This document shows, piece after piece, positions 1 to 8,974 of a stretch of 64,000 bases of DNA; the first letter of the stretch is position 1, and every line of letters starts with the position of its first letter. Below the pieces are notes generated by a model. The model saw only the letters and a list, made by a program, of their open reading frames with translations. It was not told where the DNA came from and did not search any database. Where the stretch lies: contig NZ_JAJTTE010000007.1 in NCBI RefSeq assembly GCF_021343995.1, forward strand, positions 1 to 64,000, written 5' to 3'. The position numbers and the translations under genes were made by a program. This stretch comes from Pseudonocardia terrae. GTDB lineage: Bacteria; Actinomycetota; Actinomycetes; Mycobacteriales; Pseudonocardiaceae.

Positions 1-392
1 GCAAGGGAGGCGTCGACCCGCGTCACCCCCTCCTCGACGCCTCCCTTGCCGGGCACGGCGCCGGCGCCGGGAACTGTCCCATCGAGGCCTTCATCGCGGT
101 CGCGGACCTCCACGACTGGGACCACGGCTGCAACCTGTTCGCCCTGCAGGACGCCGCGGACGACCTCGTCCGCCCGCTGCAGGACCGGGCCGTGCGCGTG
201 GACCGGGAGACCCTCACCCTGGGTTACGCAGGGGTGTACTCCAGCTTCCTGCGCCACGCCGAGCGCGCCGCGACGCAGTACGGCCTCGACACGCGGGACG
301 TTCTCGTCGAGGTCGGCCGCCGCGGCCTCGTCGGCGGCCAGGAGGACATGATCGTCGACATCGCCCTCGATCTCGCCGGGAACCGCTCCTGA
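1..392 (+). CDS. dmpG: 4-hydroxy-2-oxovalerate aldolase, C-terminal part (5' end outside window)
   Basis: The gene enters from the left edge; its frame is read from base 3 and it ends in TGA at 390-392. The roughly 129 visible residues match the end of the DmpG/BphI/HsaF aldolase family, including [27 protein letters not shown] and [18 protein letters not shown], the helical domain that contacts the acetaldehyde dehydrogenase partner. The family cleaves 4-hydroxy-2-oxo acids to pyruvate plus an aldehyde at the end of aromatic meta-cleavage routes. It is the only sign of a meta-cleavage pathway here, so the rest of that operon presumably lies to the left. The catalytic barrel cannot be seen, so substrate range (catechol or steroid type) is open. 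Confidence 0.93.
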   Translation, partial: KGGVDPRHPLLDASLAGHGAGAGNCPIEAFIAVADLHDWDHGCNLFALQDAADDLVRPLQDRAVRVDRETLTLGYAGVYSSFLRHAERAATQYGLDTRDVLVEVGRRGLVGGQEDMIVDIALDLAGNRS

Positions 393-428
393 GAGCGGTC
401 CCCGGCGCAGCGGGCGGACCAGCGTCCG

Positions 429-2075
429 TCAGGTCCCGGTCCGCGCCAGGTCGCGGAGCAGGAACTTCTGGATCTTGCCGGTCGCGGTCATCGGCAGTTG
501 GGCGACCAGGACCACCTTCTCCGGCAGCTTCTGCATCGAGATGTCTCGTTCCTTCAGGAACGACGCGATGTCCTCGAGCGTCGGCCGCTCGCCGGGCGTC
601 GGCACCACCACGGCGCACGCCTTCTCGCCGAGCCGCTCGTCCGGGTAGGGCACGACTGCGACCTGGGCGACAGCGGGATGGGCCAGCACGTATCCCTCGA
701 TCTCGGCGGCACTGAGGTTCGTGCCCCCGCGGATGATGATGTCCTTGAGTCGGCCGGACACCCGCATGTAGCCGAGTTCGTCGAACTTCCCCAGGTCGCC
801 CGTGTGGTGCCAGCCGTCGGAGTCGATGGTGGCAGCTGTGCGCTCCGGGTCGCGCCAGTACCCGAGGATGGCGCCGGGGCCGCGATAGCAGATCTCGCCC
901 TCCTCCCCGACGGCCGCGGGATCACCGTCGGGTCCGAGTAACTGGAGCTCGACGCCCTCCAGCGCCGGCGTGCCGTCCGAGCCCGCCCGCCGCTCGAGGG
1001 GGTCCCCCGGATGACAGCAGGTGACAGCGAGCAACTCGGTGCAACCGTAGAGCGGCATGAGGACGCCACCGTCGAAGGCCTGGTCGAACTCGACGGCCAG
1101 GGCCTCGGGGATGGGCGCGCCGGCGCACAGCCAGAAGCGCATCGAGGAGAGGTCGAGTTTGGCCTCGCGCTGGGCGTCCAGTGCCATCCGCACGAAGGGC
1201 GTCGCCGTGGCCGAGGCCGTACAGCGGTACCGCTCGATGCGGCGCAGCGCCTCGGTCGGCTCCCAGACGTCGAGCAGGTGCGTCTCGGACCCTGCCGCGA
1301 GGGGCACGAGCACCCCGACCAGCAGGCCGGTGGCGTGCGCGACGGGGGACGGCATGAACATGACGTCGTCCTGTCGCGTCTGGAACACGTCCCGGGCCAG
1401 GCCGCGGGCGGAGAAGTCGATCGTGTTCCAGGTATGGACACAGCCCTTGGCGGTCGACTCGGTACCGGACGTGTACACGATGACGTGCGGGTCGTCGGGG
1501 TCCGGGTACTCGCCGAGGTCCACGGGTTCGGCGATGGCGCACGCCTCGTCGAACGCCAGCTCACCGGCGTTCGGAGTGGCGCGCGCGATGATCAGGGTCG
1601 CGAGCGCCGGGATCTCACGCTGCAGGGCGCGGAACATCCCGGCGTGGTCGAACCCGCGGAACTCGCCGGTCGTGACGGCGGCGACGGCGCCGGAGTTGCG
1701 CAGGACGTGCGCGACCTCGGTCTGTCGGTACACCGTCATGATCGGCACCGTCACCGCGCCGATGCGGTTGATCGCCAGGTACGCGACCACGAACTCCGTC
1801 CAGCTGGGCAGCTGGACGACGACCCGGTCCCCGCGCCGGACGCCGAGGCGCAGCAGGGTGGCGCCGAGGCCGTGTGCGTTTTCGCGGAGCGTGCCGTAAT
1901 CCAGCTCCGTCGTCCCGTCTGACACGAATCGCCGGTCCGGGGTGGCCTCCGCCCAACGGTCGAGGAGGGCGGCAGCGGAACCGTCCTGCCACCATCGGTT
2001 CTCGCGGAAGCGTCGCTGCGTCTCCTCGTCGTACCGGTCGTGCACTGTCAGGGCGGGGGTCTCGGCAGTGACCAT
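429..2075 (-). CDS. AMP-forming acyl-CoA synthetase, cyclohexanecarboxylate-CoA ligase-like
   Basis: This 548-residue member of the ANL superfamily should activate a carboxylic acid to its CoA thioester through an acyl-adenylate. The P-loop is YTSGTESTAKG at residues 201-211, the hinge region reads SGRLKDIIIRGGTNLSAAEI, and the adenylation lysine is K534 in TATGKIQKF. The start at 2075 was chosen because GGAGAG lies just upstream and the family fold begins there; the open frame continues upstream without family similarity. The N-terminal block and P-loop resemble AliA/FadK-type ligases. With the BadH and BadI homologues downstream, an alicyclic acid is a reasonable substrate, but this is inference. 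It is transcribed divergently from the next synthetase. Confidence 0.88.
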   Translation of the reverse strand: MVTAETPALTVHDRYDEETQRRFRENRWWQDGSAAALLDRWAEATPDRRFVSDGTTELDYGTLRENAHGLGATLLRLGVRRGDRVVVQLPSWTEFVVAYLAINRIGAVTVPIMTVYRQTEVAHVLRNSGAVAAVTTGEFRGFDHAGMFRALQREIPALATLIIARATPNAGELAFDEACAIAEPVDLGEYPDPDDPHVIVYTSGTESTAKGCVHTWNTIDFSARGLARDVFQTRQDDVMFMPSPVAHATGLLVGVLVPLAAGSETHLLDVWEPTEALRRIERYRCTASATATPFVRMALDAQREAKLDLSSMRFWLCAGAPIPEALAVEFDQAFDGGVLMPLYGCTELLAVTCCHPGDPLERRAGSDGTPALEGVELQLLGPDGDPAAVGEEGEICYRGPGAILGYWRDPERTAATIDSDGWHHTGDLGKFDELGYMRVSGRLKDIIIRGGTNLSAAEIEGYVLAHPAVAQVAVVPYPDERLGEKACAVVVPTPGERPTLEDIASFLKERDISMQKLPEKVVLVAQLPMTATGKIQKFLLRDLARTGT

Positions 2076-2155
2076 CGGTGTTCTCTCCGCTTCGTCGCGA
2101 ACGCCCGGTTGTGATCGGGCGCACGATGCTAGCGAGAAGACGTCGGCCTTATCAA

Positions 2156-2166
2156 TGGTCGGTCCA
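2156..2166. promoter_or_regulatory. Candidate operator A (GntR-type) between divergent synthetase genes
   Basis: TGGTCGGTCCA sits in the 109-base gap between the two divergent synthetase genes, 18 bases before the start at 2185. It resembles other GGTC/GACC elements in this window (3723, 7746, 8913, 23391) and the TGGTnnnACCA-type sites known for FadR-like GntR proteins. One such regulator is encoded at 6978-7733. Assignment is by similarity only. Confidence 0.45.
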
Positions 2167-2184
2167 AAAGTTAGGCTGTCTCCC

Positions 2185-3702
2185 ATGTATCCCGGTGTGC
2201 ACTCGGCGACGATGCCGGACAGGCTCGCCCTGGTCATGGCAGGGAGCGGGGATCGAATCACCTGGGCCGAGCTCGATGCCCGTAGCGCGGCGCTGGCGAC
2301 CGTCTGGCACCGCGCCGGCCTGGCGACCGGTGACGTCCTACTCCTCGTCCTGCCCAACGACGTCCGCTGGGCCGAGATCGCGTGGTCCTGCTGGCGCAGC
2401 GGCCTGGTGCTCGCCCCGGTCAACACTCATCTCGGTGCGGCCGAGCTCGCGCCCCTGGTCCAGATGGCGAGGCCGGCCGCCGTGGTGGCGGGGGCGGAGC
2501 TCGTGCCGAAGGTGCGGGCCGCTGTGGGTCTTGCGGGGATTCCGGACCCGGTGTGGTCGGTCGTCGATGAGGGCTACGACCGGATGGTCTCCGCGGCCCG
2601 CCCGGACGACGCTCCGGCGGAGACGATGGGCGGGCGGCTGCTGTTCAGCTCGGGCACGACCGGTCGACCCAAGGCGTTCCGCGAGAGCCCTTCGGGCGTA
2701 CACCCTCGCGAGGTCTCGCTGCGGTACGCCCCGATGATGACCGACCTGGGCGTGGTCCCGCGCCCGGGCGAGGAGCCGCCGACGTTCCTCAGTCCCGGTC
2801 CCGCCTATCACACAGCGCCGATGGGCTTCTTCCATGCGGTGCACCAACTCGGCGGCACCGTCGTCATGGCCGAGCGCTTCGGCGCCGAGGAGTCCCTCTC
2901 CGCGATCGAGCGGCACGAGGTGACGCACAGCCTGTGGGTGCCGACGATGTTCGCCCGCATGCTGCGGCTCCCGGCGGAGGTCAGGGGACGCTACGACCTC
3001 GGCTCCCACCGTGTCGCGGTGCACGGCGCCGCTCCCTGCCCGCCGTCGGTGAAGCGCGCGATGCTCGAGTGGTGGGGCCCGATCCTCCACGAGTACTACG
3101 GCTCGTCGGAGGGCTACGGGAGGACCTCGATCGGGCCCGAGGAGTGGCTCGCGCACTCGGGCTCGGTCGGTCGGGCCAAGGGTGGTGCGATCCGCATCGC
3201 CGACGCCGACGGGCGCGACCTGCCGGTGGGGGAGACCGGGGACGTCTGGCTCGTCCGTCACGGCGCGCCGGAGCCGAGTCGTCGGGCGGACGGTGCGGCC
3301 GACCTGGCGTCGACGCCGGGTTGGGGATGTGCCGGCGATCTCGGCAGGCTCGACGACGAGGGGTACCTCTACCTGTCGGGCCGTGGCTCGGAGCTGATCA
3401 TCACGGGCGGGGTCAACGTCTATCCGCCCGAGGTCGAGGACGTGCTGGCCCTGCATCCGGCGGTGGCCGACCTCGCCGTGTTCGGGGTGCCTGACGGTGA
3501 CCTCGGTGAGCAGGTCTGCGCGGCGGTCCAGCCGCTGGGTCCCCCCGGCCCCGGACTCGCGGCAGAACTCGTGGAGTACTGCCGGCAACGGTTGGCGCAC
3601 TTCAAGTGCCCGAGGGTCATCCATGTCGTCGAGCGGCTGCCCCGGACCGAGGCGGGCAAGGTGCGCCGGGGCGATCTGCGGACGCTGTTGCAGGACCGGT
3701 GA
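2185..3702 (+). CDS. AMP-forming acyl-CoA synthetase (FadD family)
   Basis: The 505-residue ANL ligase has the P-loop SSGTTGRPKAF at residues 155-165, the motif EYYGSSEGYG, the hinge segment SGRGSELIITGGVNVYPPEV and the catalytic lysine K492 in EAGKVRRGDL. ATG at 2185 is the first methionine that fits the family; the open frame runs further upstream without similarity, and there is no strong Shine-Dalgarno, so a near-leaderless transcript is possible. It activates a free acid, fatty or ring-containing, for the adjacent acyl-CoA dehydrogenases. The exact substrate cannot be read from the sequence. The gap of 68 bases to the next gene carries its own operator-like site. Confidence 0.88.
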   Translation: MYPGVHSATMPDRLALVMAGSGDRITWAELDARSAALATVWHRAGLATGDVLLLVLPNDVRWAEIAWSCWRSGLVLAPVNTHLGAAELAPLVQMARPAAVVAGAELVPKVRAAVGLAGIPDPVWSVVDEGYDRMVSAARPDDAPAETMGGRLLFSSGTTGRPKAFRESPSGVHPREVSLRYAPMMTDLGVVPRPGEEPPTFLSPGPAYHTAPMGFFHAVHQLGGTVVMAERFGAEESLSAIERHEVTHSLWVPTMFARMLRLPAEVRGRYDLGSHRVAVHGAAPCPPSVKRAMLEWWGPILHEYYGSSEGYGRTSIGPEEWLAHSGSVGRAKGGAIRIADADGRDLPVGETGDVWLVRHGAPEPSRRADGAADLASTPGWGCAGDLGRLDDEGYLYLSGRGSELIITGGVNVYPPEVEDVLALHPAVADLAVFGVPDGDLGEQVCAAVQPLGPPGPGLAAELVEYCRQRLAHFKCPRVIHVVERLPRTEAGKVRRGDLRTLLQDR

Positions 3703-3722
3703 GTAGTCTCTCTTCCACAGGT

Positions 3723-3734
3723 TTGGTCTGACCG
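3723..3734. promoter_or_regulatory. Candidate operator A upstream of acyl-CoA dehydrogenase
   Basis: TTGGTCTGACCG lies 37 bases before the start at 3771 and contains the imperfect inverted repeat GGTC-TG-ACC. The same core recurs in front of the GntR gene itself (7756-7764), which points to a shared, partly autoregulated regulon. Binding is not proven. Confidence 0.5.
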
Positions 3735-3770
3735 TTAGCATATTAAGCGCTACGGACCGAAGGAGCTTCG

Positions 3771-4952
3771 ATGGATCTGGCGGACACCCCCGAAGAGGCG
3801 ACGTTCCGGCGGCGGGTACGGGCCTGGCTTGCCGAGTCGCTCCCTGCGCTGCCCTGGCCCGAACCGGTCGAGCTCGTGGACAAGCTGCCGTTCTGGAGGC
3901 AGTGGCAGCGGATGCTGTTCGACGGCGGGTTCGCCGGGATGTCGTGGCCCCAGGAGTACGGCGGCCAAGGAGCCGACGCCCGGATCCGAGCGGTCTTCAC
4001 GGACGAGGCGGACCGCGCCGGCGCCCCGGAGCGGCTGAACACTGTCGGCGAGGACTTCGCCGGGCCCACGATCATCGCGTTCGGAACCGACGCCCAGAAG
4101 GAACGCTTCCTGCGCCCGATCCTGGCCGGTGACGAGCTGTGGTGCCAGCTGTTCTCCGAGCCGGATTCCGGTTCCGACCTGGCCTCGCTGCGGACGAAGG
4201 CCACGAAGGTCGACGGCGGGTGGCGCATCTCCGGGCAGAAGATCTGGACCAGCCGGGCCCACCTCGCGACGAACGCGATCCTGCTGGCCCGGACGGGCGG
4301 CTCCGACCTGCCGCGGCACAAGGGGATCACCTACTTCCTCCTGCCACTGGCGAGCGAAGGCGTGACGGTCAGGCCGCTGGCCCACATGCTGGGCGAGGCG
4401 GAGTTCAACGAGGTCTTCCTCGACGACGTCTTCGTGCCGGACGACCTGGTCCTCGGCGAGGTGAACGGCGGCTGGAAGGTCGCCATGGCGACGCTCGGCT
4501 TCGAGCGGGTCGGGATCGCGACCGGCCGGGTGAACACCAAGCGCGCGGTGGACGACATCGTCTCCGAGATCCGCGGGATGACCGGCGCGGACGGCACCCC
4601 GCTCGGAGCGGACCGCGTCGTCCGGCAGAAGGTCGCCGACCTCTACGGGCGTGCCCTCGTGCACAACGCCATCGGGCAGCGGGTCCTCTCGCTCGCTGCC
4701 GACGGCGCGGCACCCGGACCGGTGACCTCGATCGGCAAGCTCTACTTCTGCCCACTGGTCGAGGACCTGGCCGACTTCCGGCAGTCGCTGTCCCCGCTCG
4801 GCGGACAACTGGCGACGACCGAGCAGGCCGACGCCGAGAGCCGCTGGCAGCGGTTGGCCTACCAGGCCCGCGGCACCGCCATCGCCGGTGGCTCGACGTT
4901 CATCCAGCGCAACATCGTCGCCGAGCGGATGCTCGGCCTGCCGAGGAGCTGA
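3771..4952 (+). CDS. Acyl-CoA dehydrogenase, large-subunit type
   Basis: This 393-residue flavoprotein should introduce a 2,3 double bond into an acyl-CoA and pass electrons to ETF. The family core is clear: GMSWPQEYGGQG, the FAD/substrate segment QLFSEPDSGSDLASL, the dimer-interface tail and the ending ERMLGLPRS. Where many members have a glutamate in an EGT motif, this one reads AIAGGSTFIQ, so the usual base is missing at that position; such proteins often work as one half of a heteromeric dehydrogenase. A GAAGGAG ribosome site precedes ATG 3771. The next gene begins 2 bases after its stop, so it is co-translated with the synthetase at 4955. The smaller dehydrogenase at 7830 is a plausible partner. 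Confidence 0.88.
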   Translation: MDLADTPEEATFRRRVRAWLAESLPALPWPEPVELVDKLPFWRQWQRMLFDGGFAGMSWPQEYGGQGADARIRAVFTDEADRAGAPERLNTVGEDFAGPTIIAFGTDAQKERFLRPILAGDELWCQLFSEPDSGSDLASLRTKATKVDGGWRISGQKIWTSRAHLATNAILLARTGGSDLPRHKGITYFLLPLASEGVTVRPLAHMLGEAEFNEVFLDDVFVPDDLVLGEVNGGWKVAMATLGFERVGIATGRVNTKRAVDDIVSEIRGMTGADGTPLGADRVVRQKVADLYGRALVHNAIGQRVLSLAADGAAPGPVTSIGKLYFCPLVEDLADFRQSLSPLGGQLATTEQADAESRWQRLAYQARGTAIAGGSTFIQRNIVAERMLGLPRS

Positions 4953-4954
4953 TC

Positions 4955-6952
4955 GTGTCGACCGTCTCCGAGACGCACGAGGGACAGGACACCGCCTACG
5001 TCTGGACGCCCGGGCCGGACTACCTGGAGTCGGCCAGGGTCGCCCGCTTCGCCCGGCGACACGGGATCGAGGGGATCGCCACGCTGCGTGAGCGCTCGGT
5101 CGCCGACGTGGGGTGGTACTGGGGCGCTGTCGTCGAGGACCTCGGGCTGCCGTTCAGCTCTCCGTACACACAGGTGCTCGACGACTCGCAGGGCATCACC
5201 GACCCCGACTGGTTCGTCGGCGGTGAGCTGAACGTCGCGGACGCGTGCCTGGCTCGCTGGGCGGCCGATCCCGAGTTCCGTGACCGTCCCGCCGTCGTGC
5301 ACGAGGACGAGCGCGGCGCGGTCGACGGGCTCACCTTCGCCGAGCTCGACGACCGGGTGCGACGGGTTGCGGCAGGGCTCCGCGAGCTCGGCGTCGGCCG
5401 CGGGGACGCGGTGGCGCTGTACCTGCCGATGGCCGCCGAGGCGGTGGTCGCCTTCTATGCGGCGGCCCGGCTCGGGGCGGTGCTGGTCCCGCTCTTCTCC
5501 GGGTTCGCCGCCGGTGCGGTCGCGTCGCGGCTGGACGACGCCGACGTCCGCGTGGTGATCGTCGCAGCCTCGACGGTCCGACGGAAGCGCACGGTGGCGA
5601 TGCTGCCGACGGTGCGGGAGGCAGTGCGTCACTGTCCGGGCGTGCGGCATCTCGTCGTCGTCGGCGGCGAGGGGCACCCTGACGCCGCCGTGCCCGAGGT
5701 GCCGTGGCAGGACGTCCTCGCGCACGATCCGGACGCCGGTCCCGCGGTGCAACTCCCGGCGACCGAGACGCTCCTGCTGGCCTACACCTCCGGCACCACC
5801 GGCCGTCCGAAGGGTGCGGTGCACACTCACGCCGGCTTTCTCGTGAAGACGGCGTCGGAGGTCGCCTACTCGTTCGACGTCGGCCCCGGCGGCGTGTTCT
5901 GCTGGATCACCGACATGGGCTGGATCATGGGCCCGCTGTCGATCGTGGGAACTCATTCCAACGGCGGCACCCTCGTGCTGTACGAGGGTTCGCCGGACGT
6001 ACCCGACCTGAACCGGCTCTGGAGCCTCGTCGAGCGACACCGGGTCACGATGCTGGGCGTCTCCCCGACGCTGATCCGCACCCTGCGGACCCGCGACACC
6101 GACCTCTCCGGCTTCGACCTGAGGTCGGTGCACACCCTCGGTTCGACCGGGGAGCCGTGGGACGCCGAGTCCTACGACTGGTTGGCGCGGACCGTGTTCG
6201 GTGGCCGGGTCCCGATCATCAACTTCTCCGGGGGCACCGAGGTCGGTGGCTCGTTCCTGGCGCCCTACCCGATCGAGCCGATCCGCAGCTGTTCCCTCGG
6301 CGGGCCCTCGCTGGGGATGGACGTCGACGTCGTCGACGCCTCGGGGAAGTCGGTACGCGGCGAGGTCGGCGAGCTGGTCTGCCGCCAGCCGTGGCCCGCG
6401 ATGACCCGGGGGATCTGGCGTGACCGGGAGCGCTACCTCGAGGCCTACTGGTCCACGTTCCCCGGGATGTGGCGGCACGGGGACCACGCGGTGGTCGACG
6501 CCGACGGACAGTGGTACCTGCGCGGGCGGTCGGACGACGTCATGAACGTCGCGGGTAAGCGACTGGCGCCGGCGGAGGTCGAGGCCGTGCTGATCGCGCA
6601 CCCCGACGTGGCGGAGGCCGCCGTCGTCGGAGTGCCGGACGCCAAGAAGGGCGAGGCGGTCTGGGCGTTCTGGGTGCCGCGACAGGGCGACCCGAGCGCT
6701 GCGCCGGAGGAGATCGCCGCGGAGCTGCGCGCACGGGTGGCGGACGAGCTGGGCAAGCCGTTCGCACCTTCGCTGCTCCGCCCCGTGGCACAGCTGCCCA
6801 AGACCCGCTCCGCGAAGATCATGCGGCGGGCCGTCCGGGCCGCCGCCCTCGACGAGGATCCCGGGGACCTGTCCGGGGCGGAGAATCCCGAGGCGCTCGA
6901 GGTCGTTCGTGCGGCGGCGCGGGACGCGAAGCGTGCCTCCGATGCCCGCTGA
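4955..6952 (+). CDS. AMP-forming acyl-CoA synthetase, acetyl-CoA-synthetase-like
   Basis: At 665 residues this is the longest ligase here and fits the AcsA/PrpE-like branch: an N-terminal extension before the adenylation domain, P-loop YTSGTTGRPKG at 277-287, ITDMGWIMGP shortly after, GRSDDVMNVAGKRLAPAEVE as hinge, and catalytic K621 in KTRSAKIMRR. GTG at 4955 is used because it lies 2 bases after the preceding stop. It probably activates a short or branched carboxylate, either the growth substrate or a breakdown product; which acid is not visible. Its 3' end faces the GntR gene with 25 bases between. Confidence 0.88.
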   Translation: MSTVSETHEGQDTAYVWTPGPDYLESARVARFARRHGIEGIATLRERSVADVGWYWGAVVEDLGLPFSSPYTQVLDDSQGITDPDWFVGGELNVADACLARWAADPEFRDRPAVVHEDERGAVDGLTFAELDDRVRRVAAGLRELGVGRGDAVALYLPMAAEAVVAFYAAARLGAVLVPLFSGFAAGAVASRLDDADVRVVIVAASTVRRKRTVAMLPTVREAVRHCPGVRHLVVVGGEGHPDAAVPEVPWQDVLAHDPDAGPAVQLPATETLLLAYTSGTTGRPKGAVHTHAGFLVKTASEVAYSFDVGPGGVFCWITDMGWIMGPLSIVGTHSNGGTLVLYEGSPDVPDLNRLWSLVERHRVTMLGVSPTLIRTLRTRDTDLSGFDLRSVHTLGSTGEPWDAESYDWLARTVFGGRVPIINFSGGTEVGGSFLAPYPIEPIRSCSLGGPSLGMDVDVVDASGKSVRGEVGELVCRQPWPAMTRGIWRDRERYLEAYWSTFPGMWRHGDHAVVDADGQWYLRGRSDDVMNVAGKRLAPAEVEAVLIAHPDVAEAAVVGVPDAKKGEAVWAFWVPRQGDPSAAPEEIAAELRARVADELGKPFAPSLLRPVAQLPKTRSAKIMRRAVRAAALDEDPGDLSGAENPEALEVVRAAARDAKRASDAR

Positions 6953-6977
6953 CCGAGCGAGCGGTGGTCACGCCCGG

Positions 6978-7733
6978 TCAGTGGTCGGCGACGGAGATCT
7001 CGGTCCGGCTGTCCGCCTCCAGCGCCGCCGCGGCGTAGGAGTGGACGTGCCGGGCCATCCGCCGCACCGCGGCGTCGGGGTCGCGTTCCGCAACGGCGCG
7101 GGTCACCGACCGGTGGGCCCGCACGGCGATGGAGCGGACCTGCTCGTTGACGAAGCCCTCGTTGTTCGTCGTGGTGTAGATGGCCCGCGAGAGCGCCATC
7201 ATGATTCCGGTGAGGATCTCGTTGTGGCCCGCCTCGGCCACGGCGATGTGCCAGGCGACGTTCGCCCGCAGGAAGTCATCCAGGTTCTCGGCCGCGGCGA
7301 CCTCGTCGTTCGTGACGTCGAGCCGGCGCAGGTCGGTCGGCGTGTGATGCAGAGCCGCGAGCCGGGCGCAGGACGGCTCGACGGCCTCCCGGGTCTCGTG
7401 AACCGAGGCCAGCCGGAGATGTCGGCCCCGGATCAGCAGATCCAGCGAGCTGGCCACGGACTCCCCGCCGGGCTGCTGCACGAACGCGCCGCCCGAGCGA
7501 CCCGCGCGAATCCGGATCAGCCCTTGCACCTCGAGGATGCGCAGCGCCTCACGCACCGTGGTGCGGCTCATCCGGGTCTGGACGACCAGTTCGCGTTCGG
7601 GGGGCAGGGGGGTGCCCTCGCTGTACTCGCCGGACAGGATGCGCTCGCGAAGCTCGTTCGCCAGGACGTCCGAGGCCTTGGGTACCTCCATCGCCGGGAG
7701 CCGGATCACCGATCGGGCGTCGTTCGAGGCCAT
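6978..7733 (-). CDS. GntR-family regulator, FadR subfamily (FCD domain)
   Basis: The 251-residue protein has an N-terminal winged helix-turn-helix, with PPERELV at 44-50 and SRTTVREALRILEVQGLI after it, and an alpha-helical FCD ligand domain with AWHIAVAEAGHN, the region that carries metal-binding histidines in this subfamily. Such proteins are usually repressors released by an acyl-CoA or organic acid. AAGGAAGG lies just upstream of ATG 7733. Its own promoter region carries two copies of the GGTC-type element (7746-7767), consistent with autoregulation and with control of the divergent dehydrogenase at 7830. It is the obvious candidate to bind the operator A sites across region 1; that link is inference. 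Confidence 0.9.
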   Translation of the reverse strand: MASNDARSVIRLPAMEVPKASDVLANELRERILSGEYSEGTPLPPERELVVQTRMSRTTVREALRILEVQGLIRIRAGRSGGAFVQQPGGESVASSLDLLIRGRHLRLASVHETREAVEPSCARLAALHHTPTDLRRLDVTNDEVAAAENLDDFLRANVAWHIAVAEAGHNEILTGIMMALSRAIYTTTNNEGFVNEQVRSIAVRAHRSVTRAVAERDPDAAVRRMARHVHSYAAAALEADSRTEISVADH

Positions 7734-7745
7734 CGCGCGCCTTCC

Positions 7746-7767
7746 TTGGTCTAAAGGTCTGACCCAA
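7746..7767. promoter_or_regulatory. Double operator A site between gntR and acyl-CoA dehydrogenase
   Basis: Two overlapping elements, TTGGTCTAAAGG and AGGTCTGACCCAA, fill the short divergent interval between 7733 and 7830. The inner GGTCTGACC matches the core at 3725-3733 exactly. The position next to the regulator gene suggests autoregulation. Confidence 0.5.
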
Positions 7768-7829
7768 TCTAGCATCGACAGAGGCGACGCACGGTGCGGT
7801 GCGCATCGCGGATCGACGAGGAGCAGGAC

Positions 7830-8903
7830 ATGCGTTGGGAACTCTCCGCCGAGCAGGCCGACTTCCGCTCGGTGCTCGCCGACTGGCTGACGGAGGTGTG
7901 CGCACCCGAGACGTTGCGCAGCTGGCTGGACGCCGGCGACCACGGCGCGTTCGAGGAGCGCTTCGCGGCCGACGGGTGGTTCGGTGTCGGGTCGCCGGAA
8001 GACCTCGGGGGCGAGGGCGGCGGGCTCGTGGAGCTCGCCCTCGCGGCCGAGGAGCTCGGGCGCCGTGGGGCGCCGTCGTCGGCCTGGCTGGGGTCGATGC
8101 TCGCCCTCCCGGCCCTCGCGCGGGACGCCGAAGCGGCCAAGACGCTACTGGCGGACGGGATGACGACGGTCCTTGCGGTGCCGTCAGGCGCGGCCCCGAA
8201 CGGACGGCACGCCCTGGCGGGAGACGGCGGTCTGCGGGGAGCGATCTCGACGGTGCTGGCCGCGACCCGGGCTCGGCGCTTCGTCGTCCCGGTCGAGGAC
8301 GGAACGCTGCAGCTGGTCGAAGCGGGCCAGGACGCCGTGCGGGTGCACGGACGGGAGCTGACCGATAGGACTCGCACCGTTGGCGACGTGGAGTTCGACG
8401 GTGTGCACGGCACGACGATCCCGGGCGACGCGGCCGAGGTGCTCGAGCAAGCGGCCCTGCGTGCCGCGGTGCTGGTGTCGGCCGACGCCCTCGGGGTGAT
8501 GGAGCGAATGCTCGACGAGACGGTGGAGTACGCCGGTCAGCGCCGTCAGTTCGGCGTCCCGATCGGATCCTTCCAGGCGGTCAAGCACGCGGCGGCGGAG
8601 ATGCTCGTGAAGGTGGAGTCGGCGCGGTCGATCGTCTATCTCGCAGCGGCTTCCGTGGAGGCGGGGCTGGACGACGCACCTCTGCACGCCGCGGCTGCGA
8701 AGGCGCAGGTCTGTGGCGCTGCCGCCGTGGCCGCCGACACGGCGCTCACTCTGCACGGGGCCATCGGATACACGTGGGAGCACGACCTCCAGATCTTCTA
8801 CAAGCGGGCCAAGCTCGACGCCCAGTTGTTCGGCTCCGTCGCGGAGTGGAACGAACGGCTCGCGGCCAGGCTGGAGCTCCTGCCGGGAATGTCACAGGGC
8901 TGA
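7830..8903 (+). CDS. Acyl-CoA dehydrogenase, small-subunit type
   Basis: The 357-residue protein keeps the acyl-CoA dehydrogenase fold, with RRQFGVPIGSFQAVKHAAAE in the C-terminal helical domain and LTLHGAIGYTWEHDL near the end, but it is shorter than catalytic members. The usual catalytic-base segment is replaced by IFYKRAKLDAQLFG, as in the beta subunits of heteromeric actinobacterial dehydrogenases and PimD-like proteins. It probably pairs with a large subunit such as the product of the gene at 3771. ATG 7830 follows GAGGAGCAGG at good spacing; an in-frame GTG 36 bases upstream is less likely. It is read divergently from the GntR gene. Confidence 0.85.
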   Translation: MRWELSAEQADFRSVLADWLTEVCAPETLRSWLDAGDHGAFEERFAADGWFGVGSPEDLGGEGGGLVELALAAEELGRRGAPSSAWLGSMLALPALARDAEAAKTLLADGMTTVLAVPSGAAPNGRHALAGDGGLRGAISTVLAATRARRFVVPVEDGTLQLVEAGQDAVRVHGRELTDRTRTVGDVEFDGVHGTTIPGDAAEVLEQAALRAAVLVSADALGVMERMLDETVEYAGQRRQFGVPIGSFQAVKHAAAEMLVKVESARSIVYLAAASVEAGLDDAPLHAAAAKAQVCGAAAVAADTALTLHGAIGYTWEHDLQIFYKRAKLDAQLFGSVAEWNERLAARLELLPGMSQG

Positions 8904-8912
8904 GTGTGTACT

Positions 8913-8923
8913 TTGGTCAGTCC
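8913..8923. promoter_or_regulatory. Candidate operator A upstream of acyl-CoA dehydrogenase 8975
   Basis: TTGGTCAGTCC, followed by a second GACC half at 8937-8940 and TACCAA at 8943-8948, lies in the 71-base gap before the gene at 8975. A GGTC start followed by an inverted partner is shared with the other operator A sites. Confidence 0.42.
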
Positions 8924-8974
8924 TTTGTTATGATTAGACCGGTACCAAGACGACGTGGTCCTTGGAGGGGCGCG

